Positions 9,369 to 20,277 of a DNA stretch of 64,000 bases are shown piece after piece. Where the stretch lies: contig CM030934.1 in the NCBI GenBank assembly GCA_018136815.1, forward strand, positions 6,178,698 to 6,242,697. Reading direction: 5' to 3'. Position numbers and translations under genes: made by a program. Source of the DNA: Isochrysis galbana. Taxonomy: Eukaryota; Haptophyta; Isochrysidales; Isochrysidaceae. The number at the start of each line of letters is the position of its first letter. Position 1 is the first letter of the stretch. The notes under the pieces were generated by a model, which was not told the origin of the DNA, did not search any database, and saw only the letters and a program-made list of their open reading frames with translations.

Positions 9369-10186
9369 CTCTCCGGGCCTCCTTCGGCGACGGCTCAACG
9401 TTCAATGGGCTCGGCGGGTGGGTGATTTCGACGAGGGTTCGGCGCGCGGCCTGCCCGATTGGCGTGACCATCCGGGTGGGATATGCGTATATGTATATGG
9501 TATCTGGTGGGGTCCGCCATCCGGATGGATCGTCGAAAACGGCCACGAAGCGCGCCCGGCGTCGGTTCGAAGTTGGGCTCTCCGGACCTCCCTCGGCGAC
9601 GGCTCAACGTTCAATGGGCTCGGCGGGTGGGTGATTTCGACGAGGGTTCGGCGCGCGGCCTGCCCGATTGGCGTGACCATCCGGGTGGGATATGCGTATA
9701 TGGTATCTGGTGGGGTCCGCCATCCGGATGGATCGTCGAAAACGGCCACGCAGCGCGCCCGGCATCGGTTCGAAGTTGGTCTCTCCGGGCCTCCCTCGGC
9801 GACGGCTCAACGTTCAATGGGCTCGGCGGGTGGGTGATTTCGACGAGGGTTCGGCGCGCGGCCTGCCCGATTGGCGTGACCATCCGGGTGGGATATGCGT
9901 ATATGGTATCTGGTGGGGTCCGCCATCCGGATGGATCGTCGAAAACGGCCACGCAGCGCGCCCGGCATCGGTTCGAAGTTGGTCTCTCCGGGCCTCCCTC
10001 GGCGACGGCTCAACGTTCAATGGGCTCGGCGGGTGGGTGATTTCGACGAGGGTTCGGCGCGCGGCCTGCCCGATTGGCGTGACCATCCGGGTGGGATATG
10101 CGTATATGGTATCTGGTGGGGTCCGCCATCCGGATGGATCGTCGAAAACGGCCACGCAGCGCGCCCGGCATCGGTTCGAAGTTGGG
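9369..10186. repeat. 203-bp tandem repeat, four units
   Basis: Units start at 9369, 9578, 9781 and 9984 (periods 209, 203, 203). They are nearly identical; the first has an extra TATATG in the GCGTATATGTATATGG segment. Each contains CGGCGACGGCTCAACGTTC, GATTTCGACGAGGGTTCG and GGATGGATCGTCGAAAACGG. All apparent ORFs on both strands simply repeat with the unit. The last unit breaks off at GAAGTTGGGC before a T-rich segment. Confidence 0.95.
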
Positions 10187-10189
10187 CTT

Positions 10190-10850
10190 TTTGAGCTTTT
10201 GCGATTTTAGCGTCTTTTGTCAGTTTTTGATTACGTTTTGTTATGGGGGCCCAAGGGGGGGGGTCCGGGTCCTAATGGGCCCCGGATATGTGCTAGTTGG
10301 GTGTATTGGGAACTTTCTCCCGAAAAAAATCCTTAAATTTCCTCAATTCTGAGATGGTCATTTTTTCACCCCTTATAAAAAAACACTGTTTGACCGCCCT
10401 ACCTGTTTGACCGCCCTATCTTACTATCCAACACACTAGGGCCGCTAGGCGCTAGGAGCACCTCACCGCCCCACAGCCCTTCGTTCGCCGTTCGTTCCCA
10501 GTCCAGACACCCAAATGGGGATGCCCGACCCCATCCAGAATTTCATTCACCCGACTCCCGGCGGGGAGGAGGGCCAAGGCGCCGCGCTAACCGCCGGTGC
10601 CGCTCGCGACGGAGTGGCCCAGAGCCCAAAGCCCTCCGGCTCCGCTCGACTCGACACTTTAATCTTACAGAGACGGAGCCATGAAAAGAAAAAGGAATGT
10701 CGCAAAAAGAAAAGATGTCTCCTGCCCGCGGAGCTTCGGAGACAGAGAAAGGGGGCGACGCGAGATGGTGAGCAGCGCCAGGGGGTGGGGGTGGGGGGTG
10801 GGGGATGGGGGGGGGGGGCGGGCAGGGGGCATGAGGAAGGGGTAAAGTTT
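10190..10850. other. Intergenic with GTTTGACCGCCCT repeats
   Basis: Two adjacent CTGTTTGACCGCCCTA copies sit at about 10387-10420; an inverted copy lies at about 30370-30386. 10780-10835 is G-rich. This is the upstream region of SEC61B; no other gene is seen. Confidence 0.6.
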
Positions 10851-11032
10851 TGAGCGATCTCGCGGCGGCCGAGCGGCCGGGCGGGCGGGTCAAGCGGGCG
10901 GTGTTGAGGGGTCTCTCTCTCACCTCACGGCCCCTTTGCGGCCCACAGGCTGGCGAGGGGCAAGTCGGTGGAGGCACGCTCACCAAGCGGCCAGGCAATG
11001 CTGGCGCGCGGGCAGCTGGCCCGACTGGCACG

Positions 11033-11323
11033 ATGGCCAGGAAGGCGGCCGCGGCGCGGCGTCCGGCGGCGCGCTCGGGCGGTGGCGGCGGCTCTGGCAT
11101 TCTCAAATTCTACACCGATGACGCGCCAGGACTCAAAATGTCTGCTGCAGCCTGATGCACCTCTGCATTGCGCAGCAGCAGACACTCCGGTTCTGCTGAT
11201 GCTAACCCGCCGTCTCTACCCGCCCATGCTCACAGTGGACCGACAACCGTGCTTGTCCTGAGCCTGCTCTTCATTGCATTCGTCGTGCTGCTTCACATCT
11301 GGGGCAAGTTCCGTAAGGGTTAA
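11033..11323 (+). CDS. SEC61B: Sec61 translocon beta subunit (two exons)
   Basis: Exon 1 is 11033-11139, the intron 11140-11235 (96 bp, GTCTGC..CTCACAG), and exon 2 is 11236-11323. The spliced 64-aa protein has a basic, Gly-rich N-terminus, the signature ILKFYTDDAPGLKIGPTTVL and a single C-terminal membrane span (VLVLSLLFIAFVVLLHIWGK) ending KFRKG. This is the tail-anchored beta subunit of the Sec61 channel of the ER membrane, which aids co-translational translocation. The exon join recreates the family sequence exactly across the splice (LK|IGP). It is shorter than plant and animal versions (about 80-100 aa). The frame stays open upstream to 10850, so a longer N-terminus is possible, but ATG 11033 gives a typical MARK-type start. 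Confidence 0.93.
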
Positions 11324-11329
11324 GCACTC

Positions 11330-12290
11330 AACCGCATTCGTATTGGGTAGGCTCTTTAACTCAAGGTGCATGCTGGTTGACGCAGCCATTACCATTGCAC
11401 AACTGCGCATCGGAATTTCATGATGCTGTGGGGGAAGGCGCAGGATTGTTCACCTGCTCGCGGTTGAACCTTGGCTTGAGACGCATCGCACGTTGAGGCT
11501 ACTTTTCTTGTAGCAGTGAATCAGTTCAAATGTGCTGCACGTTCGAGAAACACGTGAACGTGTGGCACCCTGACCAGTTGCTTCGATGGATGATTTGCCT
11601 GCGCTTTGAATTCTGGATCACGGACACCAAACGAGCTTATGCTTTCCCCTAAGGAGATCGTGTTGTTTGCGCATTAGCCAAGCCGGCCTTTGATCCCGAG
11701 CACAAAGGTGCAACTCCTGACGTGTTTAGTCGTCGCGTAACAAAGAAATGGAGTTGGTTGGCCTACACTTTGGCTATAATGTATGCTGGACCTCCTGAAT
11801 CACCGATGACTTAGCGAATGCACTGACTCAGACTAACGTCGTTGGTTGCTGAGACCCCGCCCCATCGCCACTCTTTCTTGAGATACCTGTAATGCGCAAA
11901 GCGATGGCTTATCGCGTGATCTTTTTGCCACTCTGCCTTAGCCTCGCCTTACCACGCATAGTTGAAAGTTGTCATACTATGGTCGGCTTGCGGCTGGCTC
12001 GGTCTATTGTTCATAGAAATAGCGCCCCTCTTCACTCTCATATAAATCATAATCATAAATGACGACGACCTCTCACACCTCACACCTAGCGCCAAACTGA
12101 AACGGCTAGCCGAACACCTGAACTTAGTGCACATGTGGTAGGCTCACGACTCAAACCCTATCCCTACAAAAATAGTGACCCGGGATAGCTAGACGCCCAT
12201 ACAACCCGAACTACGAACTAGCAGAAACAATATGATATGAGACTACCTACTCCCTACTCATACTCCCATGGGGGAAGCCTTTTAAAAATT
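11330..12290. other. Intergenic, no gene recognised
   Basis: Downstream of SEC61B. The sequence is of normal complexity, but no ORF looks like a conserved protein on either strand. Confidence 0.55.
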
Positions 12291-12369
12291 CTTGAAGGTG
12301 TCCGCTAAGCTACTAGTGTCCCACACTCCCCCGCGCTCTCATCGACATCGCCTATACTCCTACCTCTAC

Positions 12370-12720
12370 TCTCCCTTTCCGCTCCCCCCTCGTTCCTTTT
12401 TCTTCGGTTTCGGTATAGTTTTGGGGGGTTGGGGGTCGGCCCATGTACACTACTTTGGGCCTCGCGTTGGGGGAGGGGAGGGGCGGTGCTGTGGTGGCCA
12501 TGCGCCATGCAGGGCAGGGTGGTCTTGCTGGTGCATGGCTGTCAGGGGGCGGCACGGGACGAGTCTCGTGCTCGTGCGCACCTGGGTCGGGGGAGGAGCG
12601 CCCGCTCGCGGGCGCTTCGAGTGCGAGGAGTCGAGCTTGGCCCGATCGTCCGTCGCGGCGGGGGTGGCAGCAGGGGAGGAGGGGGGCGGCGCGCGCTCCA
12701 TATGACCCTATCGTCTTAAC
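12370..12720 (-). mobile_element. LINE 5' end and ORF1 start fragment
   Basis: The minus strand has the LINE 5' motif (AACTATCGTTAAGACGATAG-like at 12707-12726) followed by ATG at 12701 and MERAPPPSS with a later SKRPRAG. It matches the starts at 60343 (MERAPPPALAA, PKRPRQD) and 57369 (MERAPTAPDP). 12370-12420 also carries TTCCTTTTTCTTCGGTTTC, the reverse complement of a segment in the LINE tail near 34070. The fragment is truncated. Confidence 0.65.
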
Positions 12721-12724
12721 GATA

Positions 12725-14099
12725 GTTGCAAAGTTTGCACAAAGAGCCGGGTGTTGGCAAGGATTGTGGATTGTGGGGGTAGATGGTGGGAATGAGTACG
12801 ATATACGATATTGCCGCACCGCCGTGATGAGCGTTCTGACAGTGAATCGGTGAATAGAGTGCGTATCCTTGTCGCATTGGGCATTGGCTCTGGGCGTAGC
12901 CTCATACTCATACTCATGCACTCATCATATTCATATTCATCATATTACGAGAGCTCCTATGCTAATGCTAAGCCCCAATGTACCCTCCCCAACACCATAC
13001 CTTTGATGGTTGATGGTTGATGGAGCCCCTAGTGGAGGTTTATATAGCTTTTTTCTTTTTTATTCAACCCAAAGCGTGCGTGCGAGGCATCTCAGTTTTG
13101 GAACGGAGGTAGTACATGTTTTTGTCCTCCGAAAAAACCACTAAAAACACTTTCTTGAGCGTTAGTCGTTAGTACCTCTACTCTCACTAGACTTGCACTA
13201 ACACTAACACGCCAAGCCACGACATACATCCCAAGGCACAAACAAACTAAAAAAAGGCACAAACAAACAAGGCACATCATCATCATCATCATTCATCATT
13301 TCGTTTCTTCTGGCTTACGACTGCCAAGCTTAGAATTAGAATAAGGCCATAGGACGTCGTCCTTTTCCTTTCTGGTTATCACTGTGAGGAAGGGGACCTG
13401 TGACCTGTACCTTTCCTAAAGCACTATGTATTTGAAATCTCCGGCCGGGGCCAACCCCCAGTCCTGGCGGTGATCCGGTGCAATCGTCAATCGTGACGTG
13501 GTGGCTCTCGACTCTCGACCCCCCGTCTCTCCCCAACGGCCCAACAGTGCTTTCATCGGTGGCTGCGTGGTGAGAACACCGGGGGGGGGGGCGGGGGGGG
13601 GCGGGGGGGGGGGCGGGGCCCATCGGGCCAGCCAGCCCCCACCTTGGTGCTCGGCCCGCCCGGCGCCCTGTCGAGTGCTTTACTCCTCCTACAGGAGGGA
13701 GGGAGACCGGGCAGACGCAAAGGAGGAAGACGTCGACGAGAGAGAGAAAGGGAGGGAGGGAGGGAAGGGGAGGGAGGGGGAGGGAGAGGGGAAGGGGGCG
13801 CCGGGGGGGGGGGGGGGGGGGGGGGGGGAACGCCCCAGCAGCCGAGCGCGAGACGCTGCAGGAAGGCTCTCTGGAGGGGAGAGGGGGGAGGGGGGGAGCC
13901 TTCCCCGCCTTCCCCCCCCCCCCCCCCCCTCCCTAAAGTAATCTCTCCACCCCCTTTGCCCTCTCGGAGCCCACCTGACCCAGCGCAGTGGCGCGGTCAG
14001 CGGGCGGGCGGAGGAGGAGGGGAGGGGGGGGGGGAACAAGGGGCGCGTGCCGCACCTGCGAGCTCCGACCTGGACGGCGGCCGGCCTGCGCGCGTCTGG
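12725..14099. other. Intergenic and probable 5' region of the 14.1-kb gene
   Basis: Includes ATCATC/TCATCAT runs near 12920-12950 and 13267-13300, then long G-runs at 13577-13618 and 13802-13829 and a C-run at 13914-13931. The ORF frame of the next gene stays open through this Gly/Arg-coding simple sequence, but I treat that as coincidental. Confidence 0.55.
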
Positions 14100-16815
14100 A
14101 TGGCGCACGGCTCAGAGCTGGCGGACCTCTTCTTCAGAGCCGACAAGGTGCTCTCCGAGGCCGACCAGGCCAGGACGAATGAGCTGCGCAGGAACTACCG
14201 CCTGTGGCGGAAGGGAGGTGAGGGGGTTGAGCCGCATGCAGACCCAGTCGCACTCAAGCACACGGCCACCATCGACGAGTCGCGATCGCAGGCGAAAATG
14301 AGGCGCGTCAAGACGTATGGCAATCGCCTGGGCGCGGCCGCGGCGACGCCGGCCTTCTCTCCAACCAGTAGCCCCACACAGGAGCATGCCACAGACAGAG
14401 CAAACGGCTCTCAAGGCAGAGCAAATGGCTCTGGAGCTGCGGCGAACGTCCCTCTGGTGAGGCCGGACTCCACGCCATCCGCTATAGATTCAGTCACCGT
14501 TCAACACGCCATCACACCATTTCCGCCGCTGAACCCTGCTGCCCCAATGCTTGCCAGAGGTGGCTGCCCGTTCCCTCAAGGCGAGATGCCTCCGCCAGTT
14601 GCTTTGCCAACTGCGACAGGGGACGTGCATGCGGTAGCCACGGTGCCTGGGGGCTGTCCCTTTCGTCAGGCATCGACTGTTACGCCGCCCCCGACAGACC
14701 TGGCGAGATCTAGGGGTGCTTCCTCTGGTCTGGTGGCACTGGCACCCTCAACTCTCCTCTCAGGGGACAGTCCGGTGGCGGCTCCTGGAGTGCCTACCTT
14801 AACTGCAGCCCAGCTAGCGGCTTTCCAGAAGGCGTACATCAAGGCGCTGCAGGAGCAAAAAGAGCTCTTAGCTCAAAGTTCAAGACAGGCAGCGGCAAAT
14901 GCCACGTCAGCTGCTGCTGCGACGGCGCCGATGGTGGCGCAGGCCCCGCGGCCAGGTGCGGCTCCGGCGCGTTCAGGGGGAAGGGCGAACGGGCAAACAG
15001 CATGTCCAGGGCCAAATCGGTCACATGCGCCTGTGCCGCAACTCGCCGCTGCTTGCGTTGATGGGCTCGTTGGGAATGGAGCGGCGAGAAAGGCGCCGAG
15101 CCGCAGTGGAGCCGCCTCGTCTGCTGTATCCGCATCCTCGGGAGCTCCCTCGGGGATTCTTCATTCAGCTGCTGACGACGATGATGAATCTAGCGAGGGG
15201 CTTGTGCTTGCAACCTCGTGTGCCCATGGGCCGCTGGTCACACACCCACAAATGTCATCATCGAGCGGGATGCTGGTATCAGTCTTCCCTTCATCTAATG
15301 AATCGTGGCTGTATGTGCTCATGGCGGGCGAGTTTGGCGTGCCTTTCAACATAGGGCTCAGTGCCAAAGGCGTTGTCTATGGAAGGCTTCAGTTCCGCGC
15401 CAAGATGCAGCAGTGGGCGCTTTTGCATGTGGATCCTTCTGAGTGGAAGGCCCTTTCTCTGGACACGCTCATCCCGGCGACCGTGCATGCATGGAAGTCA
15501 CCGATCCCACCGAAGAGCGATGCGAGATGGATATGCTTTCCGTATCTGAGTAAAGAACCCGAGAGCTGTCTCGACCTGCCCCATTTACTTGCCCATGGCT
15601 CATATTGCCTCGATGTCAAGCCTGACGTCTCGCCGATCATGCTTTCAGCCCAGATGCCCATCCCAGAGGCGACTGTACAGCGTGATGTCAAGGCGATAGG
15701 CGCAAGACCAACCAAGAAAGAGGCTCCAAAGTCATCTCGCAAGCGGCAGCAGAAAACACAGGGGAGCACCCCTATGATTCCCGACGCGGCCTTGAAGAGG
15801 GGGGGCATTGATGCTGGCGTAGCTCCGGCTGAGGCTCCAGCTAGCAGTGCCAGTTTCGGCTCGGGACGCGGAAATCCATCGAAGCGGGCCCGTGGTGCGG
15901 GTGCTGCACCTGCAAAGCAGTCGCAACCCTTCGATCCGCGCTTGACAGCACGGCGCGGAGCAGACGTTGGGCGAGAGCAGACGAGTGTAATGGGGGCATT
16001 CAGCCCCGGGACCAGCGGCGACATGGTCATGAGGCAGCTGTTGCAGTCCCTGGTCTTCACTCACAATAGCCACCAGCAACACGCCACTCAGCAGATAGGA
16101 CAACAGCAAGCTGCCGGCAGCAACGGCGCGACGATCCCATCCCCTAGATCGATGTTCGAATTTCTGCAATACTTGGAGGGCGCTGCAAAGTGCAACGTCG
16201 GGCACCAGTCTGGGGTGAATGGCCAGCCAAGCCTAGTTTCGACACCCAGCAGCGACGCAGTACAGGCGCCTTCGGGCGGACTTCCTGATTCTGCATCTTT
16301 CGCTTCGCTCCTCGGCCTTCTACGCTCCGACTCGATGCAGCAGTCACTTGCTATGTTGGAGTCCCAACGTGCCGACGGAATGGCGAGCTCTAGCGAGCTG
16401 AACCTCGCAGCCCTTGTGCGTGCGGCCTCTTCTAACGACATGGCCAATGCCAATGGCGCTTCTCACGACGGCATGCCCCCGCCCCAAATCCCGCCATGGG
16501 GTGGACGCGGCGCATCTCGTGGCAACGCCAGCTTGCCGGGCCCGCCGTCGATAGAGGACTTCCACGAGCTTCAAGCTCTTGCAGGGTCACTGAAGGAGTC
16601 GCCGTCGGTCAGTTCGCTCATGGATTTGGTGCGTTCGAGGTGAGTGCGCATCGGCATTTCAGCACCCAGGCCCACCCGTCCCCTTGTTCTATCTTAATCT
16701 GGTCTTCTCATCACTGTGCGCTTCCTTTGCTTGCGCCTATCGCAGCTCTGCTAGCTCGCTGATGGAGCTCATGAACTACTCATACAGCGCTACGAATTTG
16801 GCTGGCATGGAGTGA
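14100..16815 (+). CDS. Large Ser/Ala/Gln-rich protein of unknown function (two exons)
   Basis: Exon 1 is 14100-16639, the intron 16640-16745 (106 bp, AG|GTGAGT..CGCAG), and exon 2 is 16746-16815. The product is 869 aa. The N-terminus (residues 1-75) is a charged helical block with ELADLFFRADKVLSEADQAR and NYRLWRKGG. Residues ~80-370 are disordered. A structured middle part at ~400-530 contains WLYVLMAGEFGVPFNIGLS, GVVYGRLQFRAKMQQWALLH and WICFPYLSKEPES. Then come a basic KKEAPKSSRKRQQK patch (possible nuclear signal) and a low-complexity C-terminus with Q/H runs. The splice replaces the apparent stop at 16641 with SSASSLMELMNYSYSA, echoing VSSLMDLVRS just before it. I recognise no family. The composition suggests a nuclear regulator, but that is a guess. 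Confidence 0.8.
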
Positions 16816-17150
16816 CTGCGGGAGTTACGTGATTTTTTTTCTGGACATGGTCTCATCCTCACTGCCGTGGTGATTGCAGATACCGGTTTGTTTGGCGAGC
16901 GCTCTCCACTCGCAGTTTGCTGAGTTGGCCTTTGGAGGTAGGTAGTACTCCCTGGGCCCTCTCTGTCTCGCTTCCTCCGAGTCTCCTCCTCATGCTCCAC
17001 CCTTTACCCATATCGTCCTTGTTCCGGGTAGAGAGCATTGTGTATGCGGTTCTTTCATGTCTGTGGTGTCCCCGCGTGTTGCATGGTCCTTCATGAAAGT
17101 GAGAATGTGAAACTCCCGTGCGATGTCTCATCATCACCGTCCACGTCCTC
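16816..17150. other. 3' flank, no gene recognised
   Basis: Probably 3' UTR and spacer of the preceding gene. Nothing coding is supported. Confidence 0.5.
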
Positions 17151-17154
17151 TATC

Positions 17155-17700
17155 CTACACGCACACACAGCTGCAAACACCATAAGCATGAGCGCATAAG
17201 CAAAAAAAAATCTTCTTAATAGTCTCACCGCGCCCGCGACTCTGCACCTTATCTATGCAGCCACGCCCGCTACTCTCTCCCCCCCTCCACCTGCCTTGCG
17301 GCTCGTCCCCTTGTGCGCTACTTAGGGGCTGGGTGTTTGGGGTTTCCTGCAGCAGACGGCGTGCTCCGATCCCCGATAGGCGATAGAGGTTTTCCTCTCC
17401 TTCCTCCTGTGCCATCGGGCTATCGGCTTTTTGTGTTATCCTTTTTTGATCAGTGTGCCTAGGGTTCTCCCAGCCGCTGGTCTTGTATATCTCCTTTATG
17501 CTTCCGTTCCACTTTTGTTGTTTTAGCTTTTTGAAGAATTCCTTGGAGTGGAGGTCTTCTTGGCGGAGTTGGGTGTATAGGGGGAGGTGTTTTAGTGGGT
17601 TCTTGCTGCGCTCTTCCATCAGCATTCGGTTGGCTTCGGCGATCTTCTCCGTGAGGCGCTCGCGTCGGGGGCCCTTACTTATGAGCTTTATGTTGAGTGT
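17155..17700 (-). mobile_element. LINE ORF2 fragment (endonuclease-RT linker) plus R1-type end
   Basis: The minus strand from ~17700 reads IKLISKGPRRERLTEKIAEA, then EERSKNP, LRQEDLHSKEFFKKLKQQKW and IKEIYKTSGW. The charged helical run followed by a basic FF.KLK block is typical of the segment between endonuclease and reverse transcriptase in non-LTR elements. The frame then runs into simple sequence and ends at the TCTTAATAGTCTCACCGC boundary (about 17212-17230) used by R1 repeats, suggesting R1 is derived from, or mobilised by, this LINE. Confidence 0.6.
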
Positions 17701-17887
17701 TGAGTGTAGCTATGGTTTTTTCTAGCTAGGGTAGACTGGATGGAGGGTATTTTTCTAGCGCGGGTTTCTTTCTTCTCTATAGGAATGTGGCGATGTGTGC
17801 CTTTGCACTAGCCCACTCGTCGGCCAGGTCGCCGCCGGCTTCCGCGTTTTCTTTCGCTCTACGAAGCAGCAGTTCGACTACCTGGCG

Positions 17888-18070
17888 GCGTCCTCAGTCC
17901 CGACTTCTCCTGTAAACAGGTGCGGGACTTACATATTTTCCGGTGAGCGGAGCCCTCGCTCCGCCCACCCCCTTCTCCGCGCTCTCTCTCCCCTCTCCTG
18001 CAGGCACGCGCGATGGCGCGCCTGCGACAGGCCTGCAGCTGCCTCTGGAGACCCCTGGAGGCTGACGAAT
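17888..18070 (+). repeat. SINE-like element R1, 3' half
   Basis: Contains the hairpin block TCCCGACTTCTCCTGTAAAC...GTGCGGGACTTACAT at 17898-17934, CGCTCCGCCCACCCCCTTCT and CACGCGCGATGGCG, as in 3521-3720. The 5' half is absent. Confidence 0.8.
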
Positions 18071-18800
18071 TGGGATGGCCCTTAGGGCCTGAGGGCAATG
18101 AGGAAGGAGGCATGCCGGCGGCAGGCGCGGCGGAGGAGACGACTTCAGAGGGGCTGACGGGCTGAAGCCCGTCAGCAGAGGAAGGCGGGCAGGCGGGCTT
18201 GGGCGAGGGCGAGGACGGCGGCGAGAGCGACATCGAGCGAGTAGCGAGAGGCGAGGGTGAGTGTGAGGAGGGATGTGATGGCAGGGGCTGGTGAGGCGAG
18301 GCGAGTTTGTAGGGTCTGAGTGTTACGAGAGCGAGAGCGACGAGAGCGAGAGCGACGACGGATGACGACTGGCGACAGGACGACGGACAGAGACACCCAG
18401 GAAAACACCCCGACTCTCGCCGCACGACTTTCTCACATAACTCAACTGAAATCAAACCCAAACACTCCGGCCAGACAACGACGGACGACGATCAGAAGGC
18501 GATCTGTCGGCGGCGATCCCGTCTGGAAGGGGAATCGCACCATAACGGAAACGAGGGGCAATCCTGCCGCACAAGATTCCAAGAGACCTACCAAATAAGA
18601 CGAAAGGAGTGCGATGTGCCTAAGGGGGAGATACGAAGAGGTCGTAAATTAAACCTGATTGCCCCCAGAAGCAGATAAAGAACCGCTGTAGAGATAGCAA
18701 ATTAAACCTATTTGCGAGGCGCCTGGGAGGAAGAAAGGTGGGGCAACTTCCCTTCTCTTTCGAGAGAAAGAGAGAGGGCGCTCCACAACCCACGATCCCA
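18071..18800. other. Simple-sequence spacer
   Basis: GAGCGA/GCGACGA-rich interrupted repeats at 18190-18370, then unassigned DNA. No gene is supported. Confidence 0.5.
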
Positions 18801-18804
18801 TGCA

Positions 18805-19265
18805 TCCAAGCGAAGCTTTTGACCGAGAACGAGAACGAGAGAATTATAACGATAAATACCGAACGACGAAGAGAAGCCTAACGAGTGTCGATTCGCGAAT
18901 GCGACAGAGGCTCCTGGAGGCCAGCTCAGGGGGCAGAGGAGGCTGGGGCTGGGCCCTGGTCTCCCCTGTCTCTCCCTCGCTGGCGCTCTTGGGCCTCAGG
19001 GGCCCCCACTCTGCACCTGTCTGCCTGTCGAACAGGGGGGGAGGGGGGGTTGGAGCGATGGGCTGGCCACGAGGGGCCAGGACGCGCGAATCAGGAATCA
19101 GGCGAGCCTGTCAGGGAGAGAGTGGGTCAGCATGGCAGTGGCCTCCTGGCAAGCCATCAGGCATGCCAGGAGTGTGGGTGGTTCCTCCCCCATGGCAGGG
19201 GAGGAGTGGAGAGAGGGGGGGGCTAGTGCCCCCCCATGGGCGAACTAAGTATAAACTTAGTGAGT
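18805..19265 (+). repeat. Composite R2 element, first of a direct pair
   Basis: Opens with AAGCTTTTGACCGAGAACGA, then CTAACGAGTGTCGATTCGCG and AATGCGACAG, runs into R2 sequence (CAGCTCAGGGGGCAGAGGAG), and ends with the hairpin ACTAAGT-ATAA-ACTTAGT at about 19244-19261. A second copy follows at 19640-20085. Confidence 0.75.
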
Positions 19266-19639
19266 AAGGCGCTAATAAAAGTAGTGATGCCCCAACACTG
19301 TCCGTCACCGCCCCCCCCCCCGCCCCCCCCCGCGGGGAGCACGAGCAAAAAATCAGCGTGGGGGTTACCGGATACTTTACTGGAGAGTGAAGAGTGCTCC
19401 TCCAACCTTCTCGAATCTTTTCTTTTTTCCTTATTCGATTTCCCCGAGGTGCCCCTGAGATGGGTCTCCGGTTGCGACAACGGAACGAGGCACCACACTG
19501 CGGCCTCCAGGGCTCCACCACAAGATCGCGCGAGGTGCGGTGTCATCGTCTAAGTGGGGCTTGAGGCACCTCCTATGTATTTTCATAGTCAAGCCCCAAA
19601 AGCGAGCAACCCTCACAAGGGGGGTGAAAATGCTGCGGG

Positions 19640-20085
19640 CGTCGACGCGGAGCTTTTGACCGAGAATGAGAGAAAGCAGAGAATTAGAATGATAAATGCC
19701 GAACGAGAGAGAATTCTAACGAGTGTCGATTCGCGAATGCGACATCGCCTCGCTGGCCATGGGAGCTGCCCAGAGGCCGCAGAGGCCCCTGTCTCCTGTC
19801 TTCCTGGTCCTGGCGACCAGTGATGGGGGGATGGGGGGGGAGTGAGCTCTAGGGCAGGCCCAGCATGGGCGTGGGAGTGCGAATCGCGGATCGCGGCCCG
19901 CGACCACTAGGGGTCTTGGCCAGAATGATGATTGCCCAACCCCTGCTAGAGGAGGGCAGGGGCTGAGGGCTGAGCTTGGTTGTACGGGCCCACCCCGGCA
20001 CCCCGGACCCCGGGGGTTGTCCGCCATGGAGTGACGGGGGCGCGAGGCCCCCATTGACCCCCACTTATAAAAGTAGGTTGCTAGC
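19640..20085 (+). repeat. Composite R2 element, second of a direct pair
   Basis: Shares GAGCTTTTGACCGAGAA, CTAACGAGTGTCGATTCGCG, CTCGCTGGCCATGGGAGC and GGCGCGAGGCCCCCATTGAC with the copy about 835 bp upstream and ends with CACTT-ATAA-AAGTAGG. The two were either duplicated in tandem or inserted separately. Confidence 0.75.
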
Positions 20086-20277
20086 GCTTAGGAGTAGGAG
20101 GTCTAACCTCTTACCCTAGTCTTAGACATCACCCTGGCCCCGTCTCACTCCCTTTCCCGCCCCGACGGTCCGCCGTCCTTCATCCTTGTCTTCGGTTCCC
20201 GGGGATGAGGCCGCCCATGTGATGGCGCTTCTCGCTTCGGCAGTAAGCAGTATAAAGTGGAAACGGACGCGTGCGCG

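Noticed and set aside
9550..9575. tRNA-like T-arm (GTCGGTTCGAAGTTGG)
   Set aside because: No acceptor or anticodon stems can be paired around it; it is part of the 203-bp satellite.
9364..10210. Overlapping 100-185 codon ORFs on both strands
   Set aside because: They repeat every 203 bp because the period allows open frames; no conserved domain.
13644..14099. N-terminal extension of the 14.1-kb gene
   Set aside because: The codons are Gly/Arg/Pro from homopolymer runs; ATG 14100 starts a normal-looking protein.
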